Notes under the pieces: model-generated | Databases searched by the model: none | What the model saw: only the letters and a program-made list of their open reading frames with translations | What the model was told of the DNA's origin: nothing | Origin: Paractinoplanes tereljensis | GTDB taxonomy: Bacteria > Actinomycetota > Actinomycetes > Mycobacteriales > Micromonosporaceae | Assembly (NCBI RefSeq): GCF_016862435.1 | Contig: NZ_BOMY01000024.1 | Location: forward strand, 62,001 to 126,000 | Direction: 5' to 3' | Length of the DNA: 64,000 nt | Part shown: positions 8,064 through 16,181 of the stretch, in pieces | How positions within the stretch are numbered: the first letter of the stretch is position 1 | How the letters are laid out: every line of letters starts with the position of its first letter | Made by a program: the position numbers and the translations under genes

Positions 8064-8431
8064 TGGTCGGCGGGGGTGTAGACGCCGACCCGGTTGCCGG
8101 CCGGGTCGAGCACGTGGGCGAAGACCAGGCCGCCACCACCGTCGCGCGGCGCGACCAGGATCTTGCCGCCGGCCGCCTCGGCCTGACGGCAGGTCTCGGC
8201 GGTGTCGGCCACCCGGACGAAGAAGACGGCGTGCTGGCCCGGGCCTTCGCCCGAGGTGTCGGCCAGGCCGCCGCCCGGCCGGCCGGTGCCGTCCGTGCTG
8301 ACCAGGCGATAGCCGGGCGAGTCGTCGTCGTTGCCGAAGCTCCAGCCGAACACGTCGCCGTAGAAACGCTCGGCCACGGCGGGCTGGTCGGTGCCGATCT
8401 GGAACCAGTCGACCTGGTTGGTTGCGGACAT
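8060..8431 (-). CDS. VOC (glyoxalase/bleomycin-resistance-like) family protein
   Basis: 123 residues from the ATG at 8431, chosen because GAGGGAG precedes it by about 8 nt and the core fold begins at VDWFQIG. The frame is open further upstream, without family similarity there. Features of a single VOC module are visible: an N-terminal strand, AERFYGDVFGWSF, AVFFVRVAD, GGKILVAPRDG, and a C-terminal DPAGNRVGVY with the usual metal/aromatic edge. Proteins of this kind are often small dioxygenase-like or antibiotic-sequestering proteins; the substrate cannot be read from sequence. Confidence 0.88.
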   Translation of the reverse strand: MSATNQVDWFQIGTDQPAVAERFYGDVFGWSFGNDDDSPGYRLVSTDGTGRPGGGLADTSGEGPGQHAVFFVRVADTAETCRQAEAAGGKILVAPRDGGGGLVFAHVLDPAGNRVGVYTPADH

Positions 8432-8535
8432 CGCGTTGCTCCCTCTCGCTGAAAGCTGATGGGTTCCACCCTCACCGGCGGTGGCGACAACCTCCTGTCG
8501 GTGTTTCCGGGCGAACGTGGGACTAGCCTCGGGGC

Positions 8536-9321
8536 GTGGGAACCGCACTTGTCATCGAGAACGACCCGTCCGACGACGCGCGCCGGCTGGGGGACTGGCT
8601 GACCGAGGCCGGCCTCGAGCTGACCGTGCTCCGGCCGCACGCCGGGGACGCCCTGCCCGAGACGCTCGACGACTACCTCGCGCTGGTGGTGATGGGCGGT
8701 GACCAGAACGCTTACGCGGCGCCCGACGGCACCCCCGGAGCGCCGTGGTTCCCGCAGCTGGAGGGCCTGCTGCGCAAGGCGGTCCGCAACCGGGTGCCCA
8801 CCCTCGCGGTCTGTCTCGGCGCCCAGCTGCTGACCCAGGCGCACGGCGGCCTGGTCGAGCGCAGCACGTCCGGCCCCGAGATCGGGCCCGGCCTGGTCGG
8901 CAAGCGCGACGCGGCCGACACCGACCCGCTGTTCAAGTGGGTGACGCTGCTCCCCGACGTGATCCAGTGGCACCGCGACGAGATCACCGAGCTGCCGCTC
9001 AAGGCGGTGCTGCTGGCCGCCTCGAGCCGCTACCCCAACCAGGCGTTCCGGCTCGGCGACCGGGCCTGGGCGGTGCAGTTCCACATCGAGTGCGACGTCG
9101 AGATGATCGAGAAGTGGGCCGCGAGCGACGCGGCCACCCTCGACGAGCTCGGCTACGACGCCGAGGCGGTGGTCTACGCGGTCGCCGAGATCCTGGCCGA
9201 CGTCGAGGAGGTGTGGCAGCCGTTCGCGGCCCGGTTCGCCTCGCTCGCGCTGGGCACGCTGCCGGACGCCGACATACCCAACCCGGGCACCGGCCGCACC
9301 CTGCCACTGCTAGGACACTGA
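8536..9321 (+). CDS. Class-I glutamine amidotransferase-like protein
   Basis: 261 residues from GTG. A GATase1 fold with nucleophile elbow AVCLGAQLL (Cys near residue 92), the WAVQFHIEC histidine near 181, and a following acidic residue, giving a complete Cys-His-Glu triad. No synthetase domain is attached. Its closest kind are stand-alone GMP-synthase-like amidotransferases or gamma-glutamyl hydrolases. A single base separates its stop from the glnE start, implying translational coupling and a possible role in glutamine or gamma-glutamyl-amine turnover (inference). With GlnA2 as a possible gamma-glutamylpolyamine synthetase, a gamma-glutamyl hydrolase role is plausible but unproven. Confidence 0.85.
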   Translation: MGTALVIENDPSDDARRLGDWLTEAGLELTVLRPHAGDALPETLDDYLALVVMGGDQNAYAAPDGTPGAPWFPQLEGLLRKAVRNRVPTLAVCLGAQLLTQAHGGLVERSTSGPEIGPGLVGKRDAADTDPLFKWVTLLPDVIQWHRDEITELPLKAVLLAASSRYPNQAFRLGDRAWAVQFHIECDVEMIEKWAASDAATLDELGYDAEAVVYAVAEILADVEEVWQPFAARFASLALGTLPDADIPNPGTGRTLPLLGH

Positions 9322-9322
9322 C

Positions 9323-12300
9323 ATGACGCGGCCCAGCCGGCTCGCCCGGTACGGCTTCGCCGACAACGGTGCCCGCGCCGCCGACCTGCTCGGGCCGACC
9401 GGCCTGCGGCTGTGGGACGCCGAGGCGCAGAACCCGACCGGCACCGACGCGGCCGAGCTGATCCACTCGCTGTCCCGGGCCGCCGACCCCAATCTCGCGC
9501 TGCGCCAGCTGCACCGGCTCGTCGACGCGGCCGGCCGGGCCGCCGACCGGGCCAACGGCGGGCCGGCCACCGGTCCGGGCGGCGAGATCAGCACCAACGA
9601 GGCGACCGGCGCGCTGTTCGAGGCCGTCTACCGCGACCACGGCCTGCGGCGGCGACTGGTCGCGGTGCTCGGCGCGTCCTCCGCGCTCGGCGATCACCTG
9701 GTCGCCAACCCCGATGACTGGCAGGTCCTGGCCACCGGCAAGACCGGGCTGCCACCGAGCGCCGAGGGGCACCTGGAGCTCGAGGGCGAACCGACCGTGC
9801 CGGAGCTGCGGCGGGCGTACCGGATCCAGCTTCTCCGGATCGCGGCGGCCGACCTCACCGGCGGGCGGGGCCTGGAACCGACCATGGCGGCGCTGTCCCG
9901 CCTGGCCGACGAGACGCTTTCCACGGCGTACGACATCGCGGTGGCCGGCCTGCCGCAAAGCGCGACCGAACCGCGTCTTGCCGTTGTCGCGATGGGCAAA
10001 TGCGGCGGTAACGAGCTCAATTACGTCTCCGACGTGGATGTCATCTTCGTCGCCGCCGGCGACGAAGATCTGAGCGCGGGCACCACCGTGGCGGCCCGGC
10101 TGATCGAGATCGGCGGCCAGGTGGCCTGGCCGGTCGACGCCGCGCTGCGCCCCGAGGGCAGCCGCGGCCCGCTGGTCCGCACGCTCGCCAGCCACCAGGC
10201 CTACTACCGGCGGTGGGCCCGCACCTGGGAGTTCCAGGCGCTGCTCAAGGCGCGGCCGGCGGCCGGCGACCTGGTCCTGGCGCAGGAGTGGATCGACGAT
10301 CTCGCGCCGCTGGTGTGGCACGCGGCCGAGCGGCCCGAGGCGGTCGCCGACGTGCGCGACATGCGCCGCAAGATCATCGACAACCTCCCGCCCGGCCAGC
10401 AGGACCGGGAGATCAAGCGCGGGCCGGGCGGCCTGCGCGACATCGAGTTCGCGGTGCAGCTGCTCCAGCTCGTGCACGGCCGGATCGACGAGACGCTGCG
10501 CAGCGGCGGCACCCTGCCGGCGCTGCGCGCCCTGGTGGCCGGCGGCTACGTGGGCCGGGAGGACGGCGAGACGCTGCTGCGCGGCTACCGCTTCCTGCGC
10601 GGCGTCGAACACCGACTGCAACTTCAACAGCTGCGGCGTACGCATACCGTGCCGGACGATCCGGCCGGACTGCGCTGGCTCGCGGCCTCGCTCGGCTACA
10701 CCGCGCTGCCCGGCCGGGCAGCGGTCGAGGCGTTCCGCTCCGACTGGGTCGGCCACGCCGCGCAGGTCCGCCGCCTGCACGTGAAACTGCTCTACCGGCC
10801 GCTGCTGGAAGCGGTGGCCCGGGTGCCGGCCGAGGCGCTGCGGATGACCTCCGAGTCGGCCGCCAAGCGGCTCACCATCCTCGGCTTCGCCGACCCGGCC
10901 GCCGCGATCCGGCACCTGCAGGCCCTCACCGGCGGGGTGACCCGCACCGCGGCGATCCAGCGCACCCTGCTGCCGATGCTGCTGCAGGAGTTCGCCGACG
11001 CCCCCGAACCCGACCGCGGCCTGCTCAGCTACCGGCACGTGTCCGACAAGCTGGGCAGCACGCCGTGGTATTTGCGGCTGCTGCGCGACGGCGGCCCGGT
11101 GGCCCGCCGGCTGGCCCGGGTGCTGAGCCTCTCCCGGTACGCGACCGACCTGCTGACCCGCGACCCGGAAGCGCTGCGCCTGCTCGCCGACGACGCCGAA
11201 CTGCTGCCGCGCAGCCGGGAATCGCTGATGGTCGGCTTCGCGTCGGCCGCCGAACGGCACTACGACGACCCGGTCAAGGCCACCGTCGCGGTCCGCGCGC
11301 TGCGCCGGCGTGAACTGTTCCGGCTGGCCAGCGCCGACATCCTCAGCAAGGCCGGTGACCTCGCGCCGGCCCAGCCGATCGACGTCGACAAGCTCGGCAT
11401 CGCCCTGTCCGACGTCACCGACGCCACCCTGAACGCCGCGCTGCAGGTGGCCCGGCAGGCCAAACCCGGGCCGTACGGGATGCGCTTCGCGATCATCGGG
11501 ATGGGCCGGCTCGGCGGGTACGAGATGAGCTACCCGTCCGACGCCGATGTGCTGTTCGTCTATGACTGTGTGGACTGTCCCGACAGCGAGGCGAGCTCGG
11601 CCGCGCACGCCGTCGCCGAGGAGCTGCGCCGGATGCTCGCCGCGCCCGCCCCCGACCCACCGCTCGGCGTCGACGCCGACCTGCGCCCCGAGGGCCGGCA
11701 GGGGCCGCTGGTCCGCAGCCTCGGCGCCTACCAGCAGTACTATGCCCGCTGGTCGCGGGTGTGGGAGGCGCAGGCGCTGCTGCGGGCCCGGTTCGTCTGC
11801 GGCGACGAGTCGCTGGGCCGCGAGTTCGAACAGCTCGCCGACACCATGCGCTACCCGTCCGGCGGGCTCAGCCGCGAGCAGGTCACCGAGATCCGGCGGA
11901 TCAAGGCCCGGGTGGAGACCGAGCGGATGCCCCGCGGCGCCGACCCGAACACGCACACCAAGCTGGGCCGGGGCGGGCTGTCCGACGTGGAGTGGGCGGT
12001 GCAGCTGTTGCAGCTGCGGCACGCGTACGCGCTGCCCGCGCTGCGGATGACGCGCACCCTGGAGGCGCTGAACGCCGCGGTGAAGGCGAAGCTTGTCGAC
12101 AAGGTCGACGCGGCCGCGATGGCGGCCGGCTGGACCCTGGCCGCCCAGGTGCGTAACGCGCTGACCCTGGTGCGCGGCCGCCCCACCGACCAGCTGCCGA
12201 GGCACGGCGTCGAACTGGCCGGCACCGTGCAGCTGCTCGGCGGCGGCGACCCGGGCGAGTTCGTCGACCGCTACCTGCGGCTGACCCGTCGCTCCCGGGC

Positions 12301-12328
12301 CGCGATGGAACGCGTCATGGAGTCCTGA
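9323..12328 (+). CDS. glnE: Bifunctional glutamine synthetase adenylyltransferase/deadenylase
   Basis: 1001 residues, the usual actinobacterial length. It adenylylates and deadenylylates GlnA in response to nitrogen status. Two nucleotidyltransferase domains are visible: the N-terminal one with MGKCGGNELNYVSDVD near residue 223, and the C-terminal one with MGRLGGYEMSYPSDADVLF near 725. Each is followed by a four-helix segment (GPGGLRDIEFAVQLLQL and GRGGLSDVEWAVQLLQL). It starts 1 nt after the amidotransferase stop. Its last 58 bp overlap the 3' end of the convergent HEAT-repeat gene. Its target GlnA, with an intact DLYDLPPEE site, is encoded at 32990-34414. Confidence 0.97.
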   Translation: MTRPSRLARYGFADNGARAADLLGPTGLRLWDAEAQNPTGTDAAELIHSLSRAADPNLALRQLHRLVDAAGRAADRANGGPATGPGGEISTNEATGALFEAVYRDHGLRRRLVAVLGASSALGDHLVANPDDWQVLATGKTGLPPSAEGHLELEGEPTVPELRRAYRIQLLRIAAADLTGGRGLEPTMAALSRLADETLSTAYDIAVAGLPQSATEPRLAVVAMGKCGGNELNYVSDVDVIFVAAGDEDLSAGTTVAARLIEIGGQVAWPVDAALRPEGSRGPLVRTLASHQAYYRRWARTWEFQALLKARPAAGDLVLAQEWIDDLAPLVWHAAERPEAVADVRDMRRKIIDNLPPGQQDREIKRGPGGLRDIEFAVQLLQLVHGRIDETLRSGGTLPALRALVAGGYVGREDGETLLRGYRFLRGVEHRLQLQQLRRTHTVPDDPAGLRWLAASLGYTALPGRAAVEAFRSDWVGHAAQVRRLHVKLLYRPLLEAVARVPAEALRMTSESAAKRLTILGFADPAAAIRHLQALTGGVTRTAAIQRTLLPMLLQEFADAPEPDRGLLSYRHVSDKLGSTPWYLRLLRDGGPVARRLARVLSLSRYATDLLTRDPEALRLLADDAELLPRSRESLMVGFASAAERHYDDPVKATVAVRALRRRELFRLASADILSKAGDLAPAQPIDVDKLGIALSDVTDATLNAALQVARQAKPGPYGMRFAIIGMGRLGGYEMSYPSDADVLFVYDCVDCPDSEASSAAHAVAEELRRMLAAPAPDPPLGVDADLRPEGRQGPLVRSLGAYQQYYARWSRVWEAQALLRARFVCGDESLGREFEQLADTMRYPSGGLSREQVTEIRRIKARVETERMPRGADPNTHTKLGRGGLSDVEWAVQLLQLRHAYALPALRMTRTLEALNAAVKAKLVDKVDAAAMAAGWTLAAQVRNALTLVRGRPTDQLPRHGVELAGTVQLLGGGDPGEFVDRYLRLTRRSRAAMERVMES

Positions 12329-14322
12329 AGTTTCTCGTCGTCGGCCACCTGCGAGGTCGAGAAGCTGAACTCGTCGGTGCCGGCCCTTTTCACCGACGCC
12401 AGCTCGGCCTCGAACAGCGGGGTCAGGGCGGGGATGCCGGCCGCCTGCTCGGCGATCCGGCGGCGGGTGTGTTCGTTTGCTTGCCAGCCCGCGACCAGCG
12501 CCGGGGTGGCCAATTCGGCGTCGCCGGCGAGCCGCCAGACCGCGATCGCCGCGTTGACCGACGTCCAGCGGGTCTTGTCCGGGGACTTAAGCAGCCGCCG
12601 GATCTTCGGCAGCAGACTCGCCGCGGCCGGGCCGACCGCCGCGACCTTGGGCAGCGTGCCCGGCTCCTTGAGGTGGGCACCCAGCACCTCGATCGCCTCC
12701 GAACTGGACTCCAGCCGGGCCAGCTCCCCGGCCGCGGCCACGGCGGACGGCACGTCCGCGCCGCGCAGGACGGTCCGCAGCGCGTCGATCGCCTGGTCGC
12801 CGCCGATCTGGGCGAGAGCCTGCACGTTCCAGCTCCGCACCGGTGCCGAGAGAATGCGCGGCACCGCCGGCCGGGCCGCGGCGCCACAGGTGCCCAGCGC
12901 GGTCGCCAGGTCGTCCGGTGCGGCGTCCGACGCGAGGAGCAGGTCCAGGATGCGCTCGGCGTGCTGCGGGAACCGCCGCAACCGCTGGACCGCGCCGCTC
13001 GGGCGCTCGGCCCGCTCGACGATCGCGACAAGCGGCTCGAACGCCCGCTCGTCGCCCAGGCTGATCAGCGCGGACAGGGCCGGGGACAGGCTCGGCGGCC
13101 CGATCTGGTGGTGGACCAGGCCGTCGCCCCGCGCGAGGTGCGCGGCCAGGGCGTCGGCGGCCGGGGCGCAGAGCGGGACCCAGTGGTCCAGTCCGCGTTC
13201 GGCCCACGGGTTCGGCAGTTGGGCGGCGACCAGCTGGATCAGTTCCCGGTAGTCGCCGCGCCACCGCTCGATCAGGTGCCCGGCGCCGAACAGCGCGTCC
13301 TGCACGATGTCCGGGTGCGGATCGCGCAGCAGCTCGGTGAGGATCGCGGTCCGCTCGGCCACCCGCGGCCCGAGCAGCCGGGCAAAACCGTCGATCGAGC
13401 GGGCCACATTGGGGTTCCGCCGCCCCTGGTCATCCCGCTCCCGCCGGACCCGGATCGCCCCGATCAGGGTGTCGGTCTCGAACCCGGCCGGTTCGGCGGG
13501 CTCGGCCCCCTCGGCATACGCGCGTTTCAGCAGATCCACGACGCCGCCGGTGGGGACCCGCTCCGGGGCGATGTGCGCGGCCGCGATCAGCGCGGCCACC
13601 GACACCGACGCCAGCGGAGCCTCGGCCGCCACGCCGATCAGGTGCTCGGCCACGACCGGGTCGGCGCTGCGGCCGAGCCCTTCGATCATGCCGTTGCGGG
13701 CCTCCGGGTCGGTCTCGGCCGCGGCCCGTTCGATCAGCGCGGCGACGCCGTCGCGGTGCAGCGCCAGCAGCGGGGAAACGGCCGCCCGCACCTGCGGATC
13801 CGGGTCCGAGACCAGCCCGATCAACCCGGGCGCCGCCCGCACGATCGACCGAAGCGCAGCCCGAGCCACCGCGACCGCGTCGCCCGCCGCACCCAAGCCT
13901 TCCGCCTCGGCTGTGCCGCGCTCCTCCGCCTCGGCTGGGCCAGGCTCTTCCGCCTTGGCCGGGCCGTGGCCTTCCGCGTCGGCTGGGCCGGGTCCTTCCG
14001 CTTTGGCCGGGCCGAGGCCTTCCGCCTCGGCCGGGCTGCAGCTTTCCACCACGCTTGCCAGGAATTTGGCGATGCCGGCCCGGCCCGGCAGGCCCGGCGT
14101 CCGCAATGCCTCCAGCAGGAACGGGATCGCGGCCACCGTGGAGTCGTAGACGGAACCCTGGTGGTGGACGGCGCCGTACATCGCGTCGAGCGCTACCTCG
14201 CGGGTGGCCGGATCCGGATCGAGCAGCCCGCGTAGCAGGTCGGGCACCTCCTCGGCGGTGCCGTAGGCATGCCGCATCGCGGCCCAGTCGAGATCGTCCA
14301 GCCCCGTGAACACGCAGCGCAC
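12271..14322 (-). CDS. HEAT-repeat protein with low-complexity insert
   Basis: 683 residues, mostly alpha-alpha HEAT/PBS-lyase-like repeats (LLDPDPATREVALDAM, LLRDPHPDIVQDALFGAG, VLRGADVPSAVAAAGELA, and so on). It begins with LDDLDWAAMRHAYGTAEEVPDLL, as in many short actinobacterial HEAT proteins. Residues 97-144 are six copies of an octapeptide of form PAxAExxG, inserted between the first repeats. It is probably a cytosolic protein-protein interaction scaffold; no catalytic motif is visible. The C-terminus (...RERRVSRR) overlaps the end of glnE by 58 bp in the opposite direction. Confidence 0.8.
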   Translation of the reverse strand: MRCVFTGLDDLDWAAMRHAYGTAEEVPDLLRGLLDPDPATREVALDAMYGAVHHQGSVYDSTVAAIPFLLEALRTPGLPGRAGIAKFLASVVESCSPAEAEGLGPAKAEGPGPADAEGHGPAKAEEPGPAEAEERGTAEAEGLGAAGDAVAVARAALRSIVRAAPGLIGLVSDPDPQVRAAVSPLLALHRDGVAALIERAAAETDPEARNGMIEGLGRSADPVVAEHLIGVAAEAPLASVSVAALIAAAHIAPERVPTGGVVDLLKRAYAEGAEPAEPAGFETDTLIGAIRVRRERDDQGRRNPNVARSIDGFARLLGPRVAERTAILTELLRDPHPDIVQDALFGAGHLIERWRGDYRELIQLVAAQLPNPWAERGLDHWVPLCAPAADALAAHLARGDGLVHHQIGPPSLSPALSALISLGDERAFEPLVAIVERAERPSGAVQRLRRFPQHAERILDLLLASDAAPDDLATALGTCGAAARPAVPRILSAPVRSWNVQALAQIGGDQAIDALRTVLRGADVPSAVAAAGELARLESSSEAIEVLGAHLKEPGTLPKVAAVGPAAASLLPKIRRLLKSPDKTRWTSVNAAIAVWRLAGDAELATPALVAGWQANEHTRRRIAEQAAGIPALTPLFEAELASVKRAGTDEFSFSTSQVADDEKLQDSMTRSIAARERRVSRR
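13891..14034 (-). repeat. Six 24-bp tandem repeats inside the HEAT gene
   Basis: The six octapeptides PAEAEGLG, PAKAEGPG, PADAEGHG, PAKAEEPG, PAEAEERG and TAEAEGLG are encoded by 24-bp head-to-tail DNA copies. The repeat keeps the frame, so copy number can change without breaking the protein. Confidence 0.85.
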
Positions 14323-14338
14323 TTTAGATCCTCTGAGG

Positions 14339-14514
14339 AATCAGATTCAGGCCCGGCAGCCGTGTTTCCCGTATACCGGGTCCTGCCTGGGTGTTGCGGT
14401 GTGCCGTCCTCGGTCCGCGGCCCCGCCCGCAGCATCCGTTGCTCAAGATCGCGGCCCGCCCGCAGCATCTGCTCCGTCAAGGTCGCGGTGCTGCCGCAGC
14501 ATCCGCTCGGCCAT
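14339..14514 (-). pseudogene. Possible frameshifted small ORF of repeated MLR units
   Basis: Between the dehydrogenase and the HEAT gene, GGAGG lies 5 nt before an ATG at 14514. It opens a 23-codon frame (MAERMLRQHRDL...) that stops at 14443. Three ~33-bp units beginning ATGCTGCGG follow each other; the first is 34 bp, so the frame breaks. Removing one T in the CTTGACGG stretch would restore RDLTEQMLR, then RDLEQRMLR, then AGPRTEDG. This could be a decayed helical small protein, or chance repeats in non-coding DNA. Confidence 0.25.
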
Positions 14515-14563
14515 CTTGTTCCTCCGGGGCTTGTTGGCGGGGTCCGGCGTGGGGCGGTGGCGT

Positions 14564-15616
14564 TCAGATCTTGATTGATCGGGCGGCCATCTCGGCTGGG
14601 GATGCGCCCTCGGCTGCGGCTGACCGGAGGAGCCTGGTCAGGGTGTCGCCGATGGTCTCCACCCGGGCTAGGGCCTCGGCCTCGGACTCGTGGCGCAGCT
14701 CGACGCCGGTGGCGTGGATGATGCCGCCGGCGCTTACCACCGGGTCGGGGGCCCAGAGGATGCCGCGCTCGTGCAGCCGGGCGGCGGTTGATGGCGCGTC
14801 GAGCTGGTTGTTGGCCGGGCCGGCGATCGCTCGGCAGCGCAGTTCCGCGACGCTCGCCGGGGTGAGCAGGCCGCCGAGAGCGGCCGGGACCAGGACGTCC
14901 ACCTGAGCGCGCCGACAATCGGCCGGGTTTGTCCAGGTGGCGCCGGGGATCACGGATCGCTTCGACTCGTCGAGGTCGCTCACGACCAGGCGGGCGTCGG
15001 CGTCGGCCAGCAGGCGGGCGACGTGGGCGCCGACCCGGCCCAGGCCGAGAACCGCGAAGCTGCGGCCGGACAGATCGGGCGAGCCGAAGAGGGCGGCGCA
15101 GACCGCTTTCAGGGCGGCGACCGTGCCGATCGCGGTGGCGCGGGAGGAGTCGCCGCTGCCGCCGTTTTCGGTCGGGCGGCAGAAGACGTGCTCGGTGCGT
15201 TCGCCGATGGTGGCCATGTCGTCCGGGCCGGTGCCGACGTCCGGTCCGGTCGCATAGACACCGCCGAGTTCGGCGATCGTCAGCCCGGCGTCCCGCAGGG
15301 CAGCACGCCGCAACTCCGGGTCGATCCCAGCGGCCGGACTGGTCGCGGCGCCCAGCGGCTCCGCAGCGGTCCCGCCGGCTGGGGGCAGGGCGATCACCGT
15401 TTTGCCGCCGCCGTTGGGGAGGGCGGCCAGGGCGCACTTGTCGGTCATTGCGGCGGACAGGCGTAGAGCGTCGGCCAGGGCGTCCTGCCAGTGGGGGTAG
15501 GTGGCCAGGCGGCAGCCACCTATTGCCTGGCCTCGGGCGGTGGAGTGGACGGCCACGACGATGGGCAGGCCGGACTCCGGGCCGCGGCGCACGATTACCC
15601 GCTCATGCGAGAACAT
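14564..15616 (-). CDS. Leucine/valine dehydrogenase (Glu/Leu/Phe/Val dehydrogenase family)
   Basis: 350 residues. NAD-dependent oxidative deamination of a branched-chain amino acid. The N-terminal dimerisation/catalytic domain has AIGGCRLATYP and the substrate region ALPNGGGKTVI with the active-site lysine, followed by GPDVGTGPDDM. The Rossmann domain has VLGLGRVGAHVARLL near residue 195 and later LWAPDPVVSAGGI. Size and motifs fit leucine or valine dehydrogenase rather than glutamate dehydrogenase. In Streptomyces, Vdh supplies 2-oxoacid precursors for macrolide and fatty-acid synthesis. The divergent Lrp gene 110 bp away is the obvious regulator; a palindrome lies between them. Confidence 0.88.
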   Translation of the reverse strand: MFSHERVIVRRGPESGLPIVVAVHSTARGQAIGGCRLATYPHWQDALADALRLSAAMTDKCALAALPNGGGKTVIALPPAGGTAAEPLGAATSPAAGIDPELRRAALRDAGLTIAELGGVYATGPDVGTGPDDMATIGERTEHVFCRPTENGGSGDSSRATAIGTVAALKAVCAALFGSPDLSGRSFAVLGLGRVGAHVARLLADADARLVVSDLDESKRSVIPGATWTNPADCRRAQVDVLVPAALGGLLTPASVAELRCRAIAGPANNQLDAPSTAARLHERGILWAPDPVVSAGGIIHATGVELRHESEAEALARVETIGDTLTRLLRSAAAEGASPAEMAARSIKI

Positions 15617-15682
15617 CGCTTTCCTCCGTACAGTTGCTTGAAGTAGTGAGCGAAAGCTAAGCGACTGGCTGAGGTAAACCGG

Positions 15683-15702
15683 GTTCGGCCGAACGAAGTT
15701 CG
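15683..15702. promoter_or_regulatory. Overlapping palindromes in the vdh/lrp divergent region
   Basis: GTTCGGCCGAAC (15683-15694) is a perfect 12-bp palindrome overlapping CGAAC-GAA-GTTCG (15690-15702). The pair lies 24-43 bp upstream of the Lrp start and about 70-85 bp upstream of the dehydrogenase start. Position and symmetry suit an operator of the adjacent Lrp/AsnC regulator; the regulator-site match is inferred. Confidence 0.4.
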
Positions 15703-15725
15703 GTCAGTGGGGGAAAGAAGCGGCC

Positions 15726-16181
15726 GTGGACGACGTTGATTCGGCGATCGTGCGGGAACTGCAGCGCAACGCCCGGCAGACCAACCGCGACCTCGCGCGG
15801 GCGGTCGGGATCGCGCCGTCGACCTGTCTCGAGCGGGTGCGGCTGCTGCGGGATCGAGGGGTGCTCACCGGCTATCACGCGGAGATCAGCCTGGCCGCGC
15901 TCAACCGGCACGTGCAGGCCTTCCTGCATGTGCAGCTCCGGCCGATGAGCCGGGACGTGATCGAGGGTTTCAAGGCGTACGTGACCGGGCTGCCCGAGGT
16001 CCTGTCGGTGTTCGTGGTGGCGGGCGGCGACGACTTCCTGGTGCACGTGGCGGTGCCGAGCGTGGACGCGCTGCACTCGTTCCTGATGGACAAGTTCACC
16101 GGGCGCCGTGAGATCGTCGGCTTCCGCAGCTCGGTGATCTACCAGCACCACCGCAAGCCGGTCATTGAGTCGCTCGACTAG
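15726..16181 (+). CDS. Lrp/AsnC family transcriptional regulator
   Basis: 151 residues from GTG. An N-terminal winged helix-turn-helix (DDVDSAIVRELQRNARQTNRD, then VGIAPSTCLERVRLLRDRGVL) is followed by the RAM effector domain (PEVLSVFVVAGGDDFLVHVAV), which binds amino acids at dimer interfaces. It is divergent from the leucine/valine dehydrogenase, the classic arrangement for an Lrp-type regulator of a branched-chain amino acid dehydrogenase. Its stop shares CTAG with the stop of the convergent membrane-protein gene at 16178-16181. Confidence 0.93.
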   Translation: MDDVDSAIVRELQRNARQTNRDLARAVGIAPSTCLERVRLLRDRGVLTGYHAEISLAALNRHVQAFLHVQLRPMSRDVIEGFKAYVTGLPEVLSVFVVAGGDDFLVHVAVPSVDALHSFLMDKFTGRREIVGFRSSVIYQHHRKPVIESLD

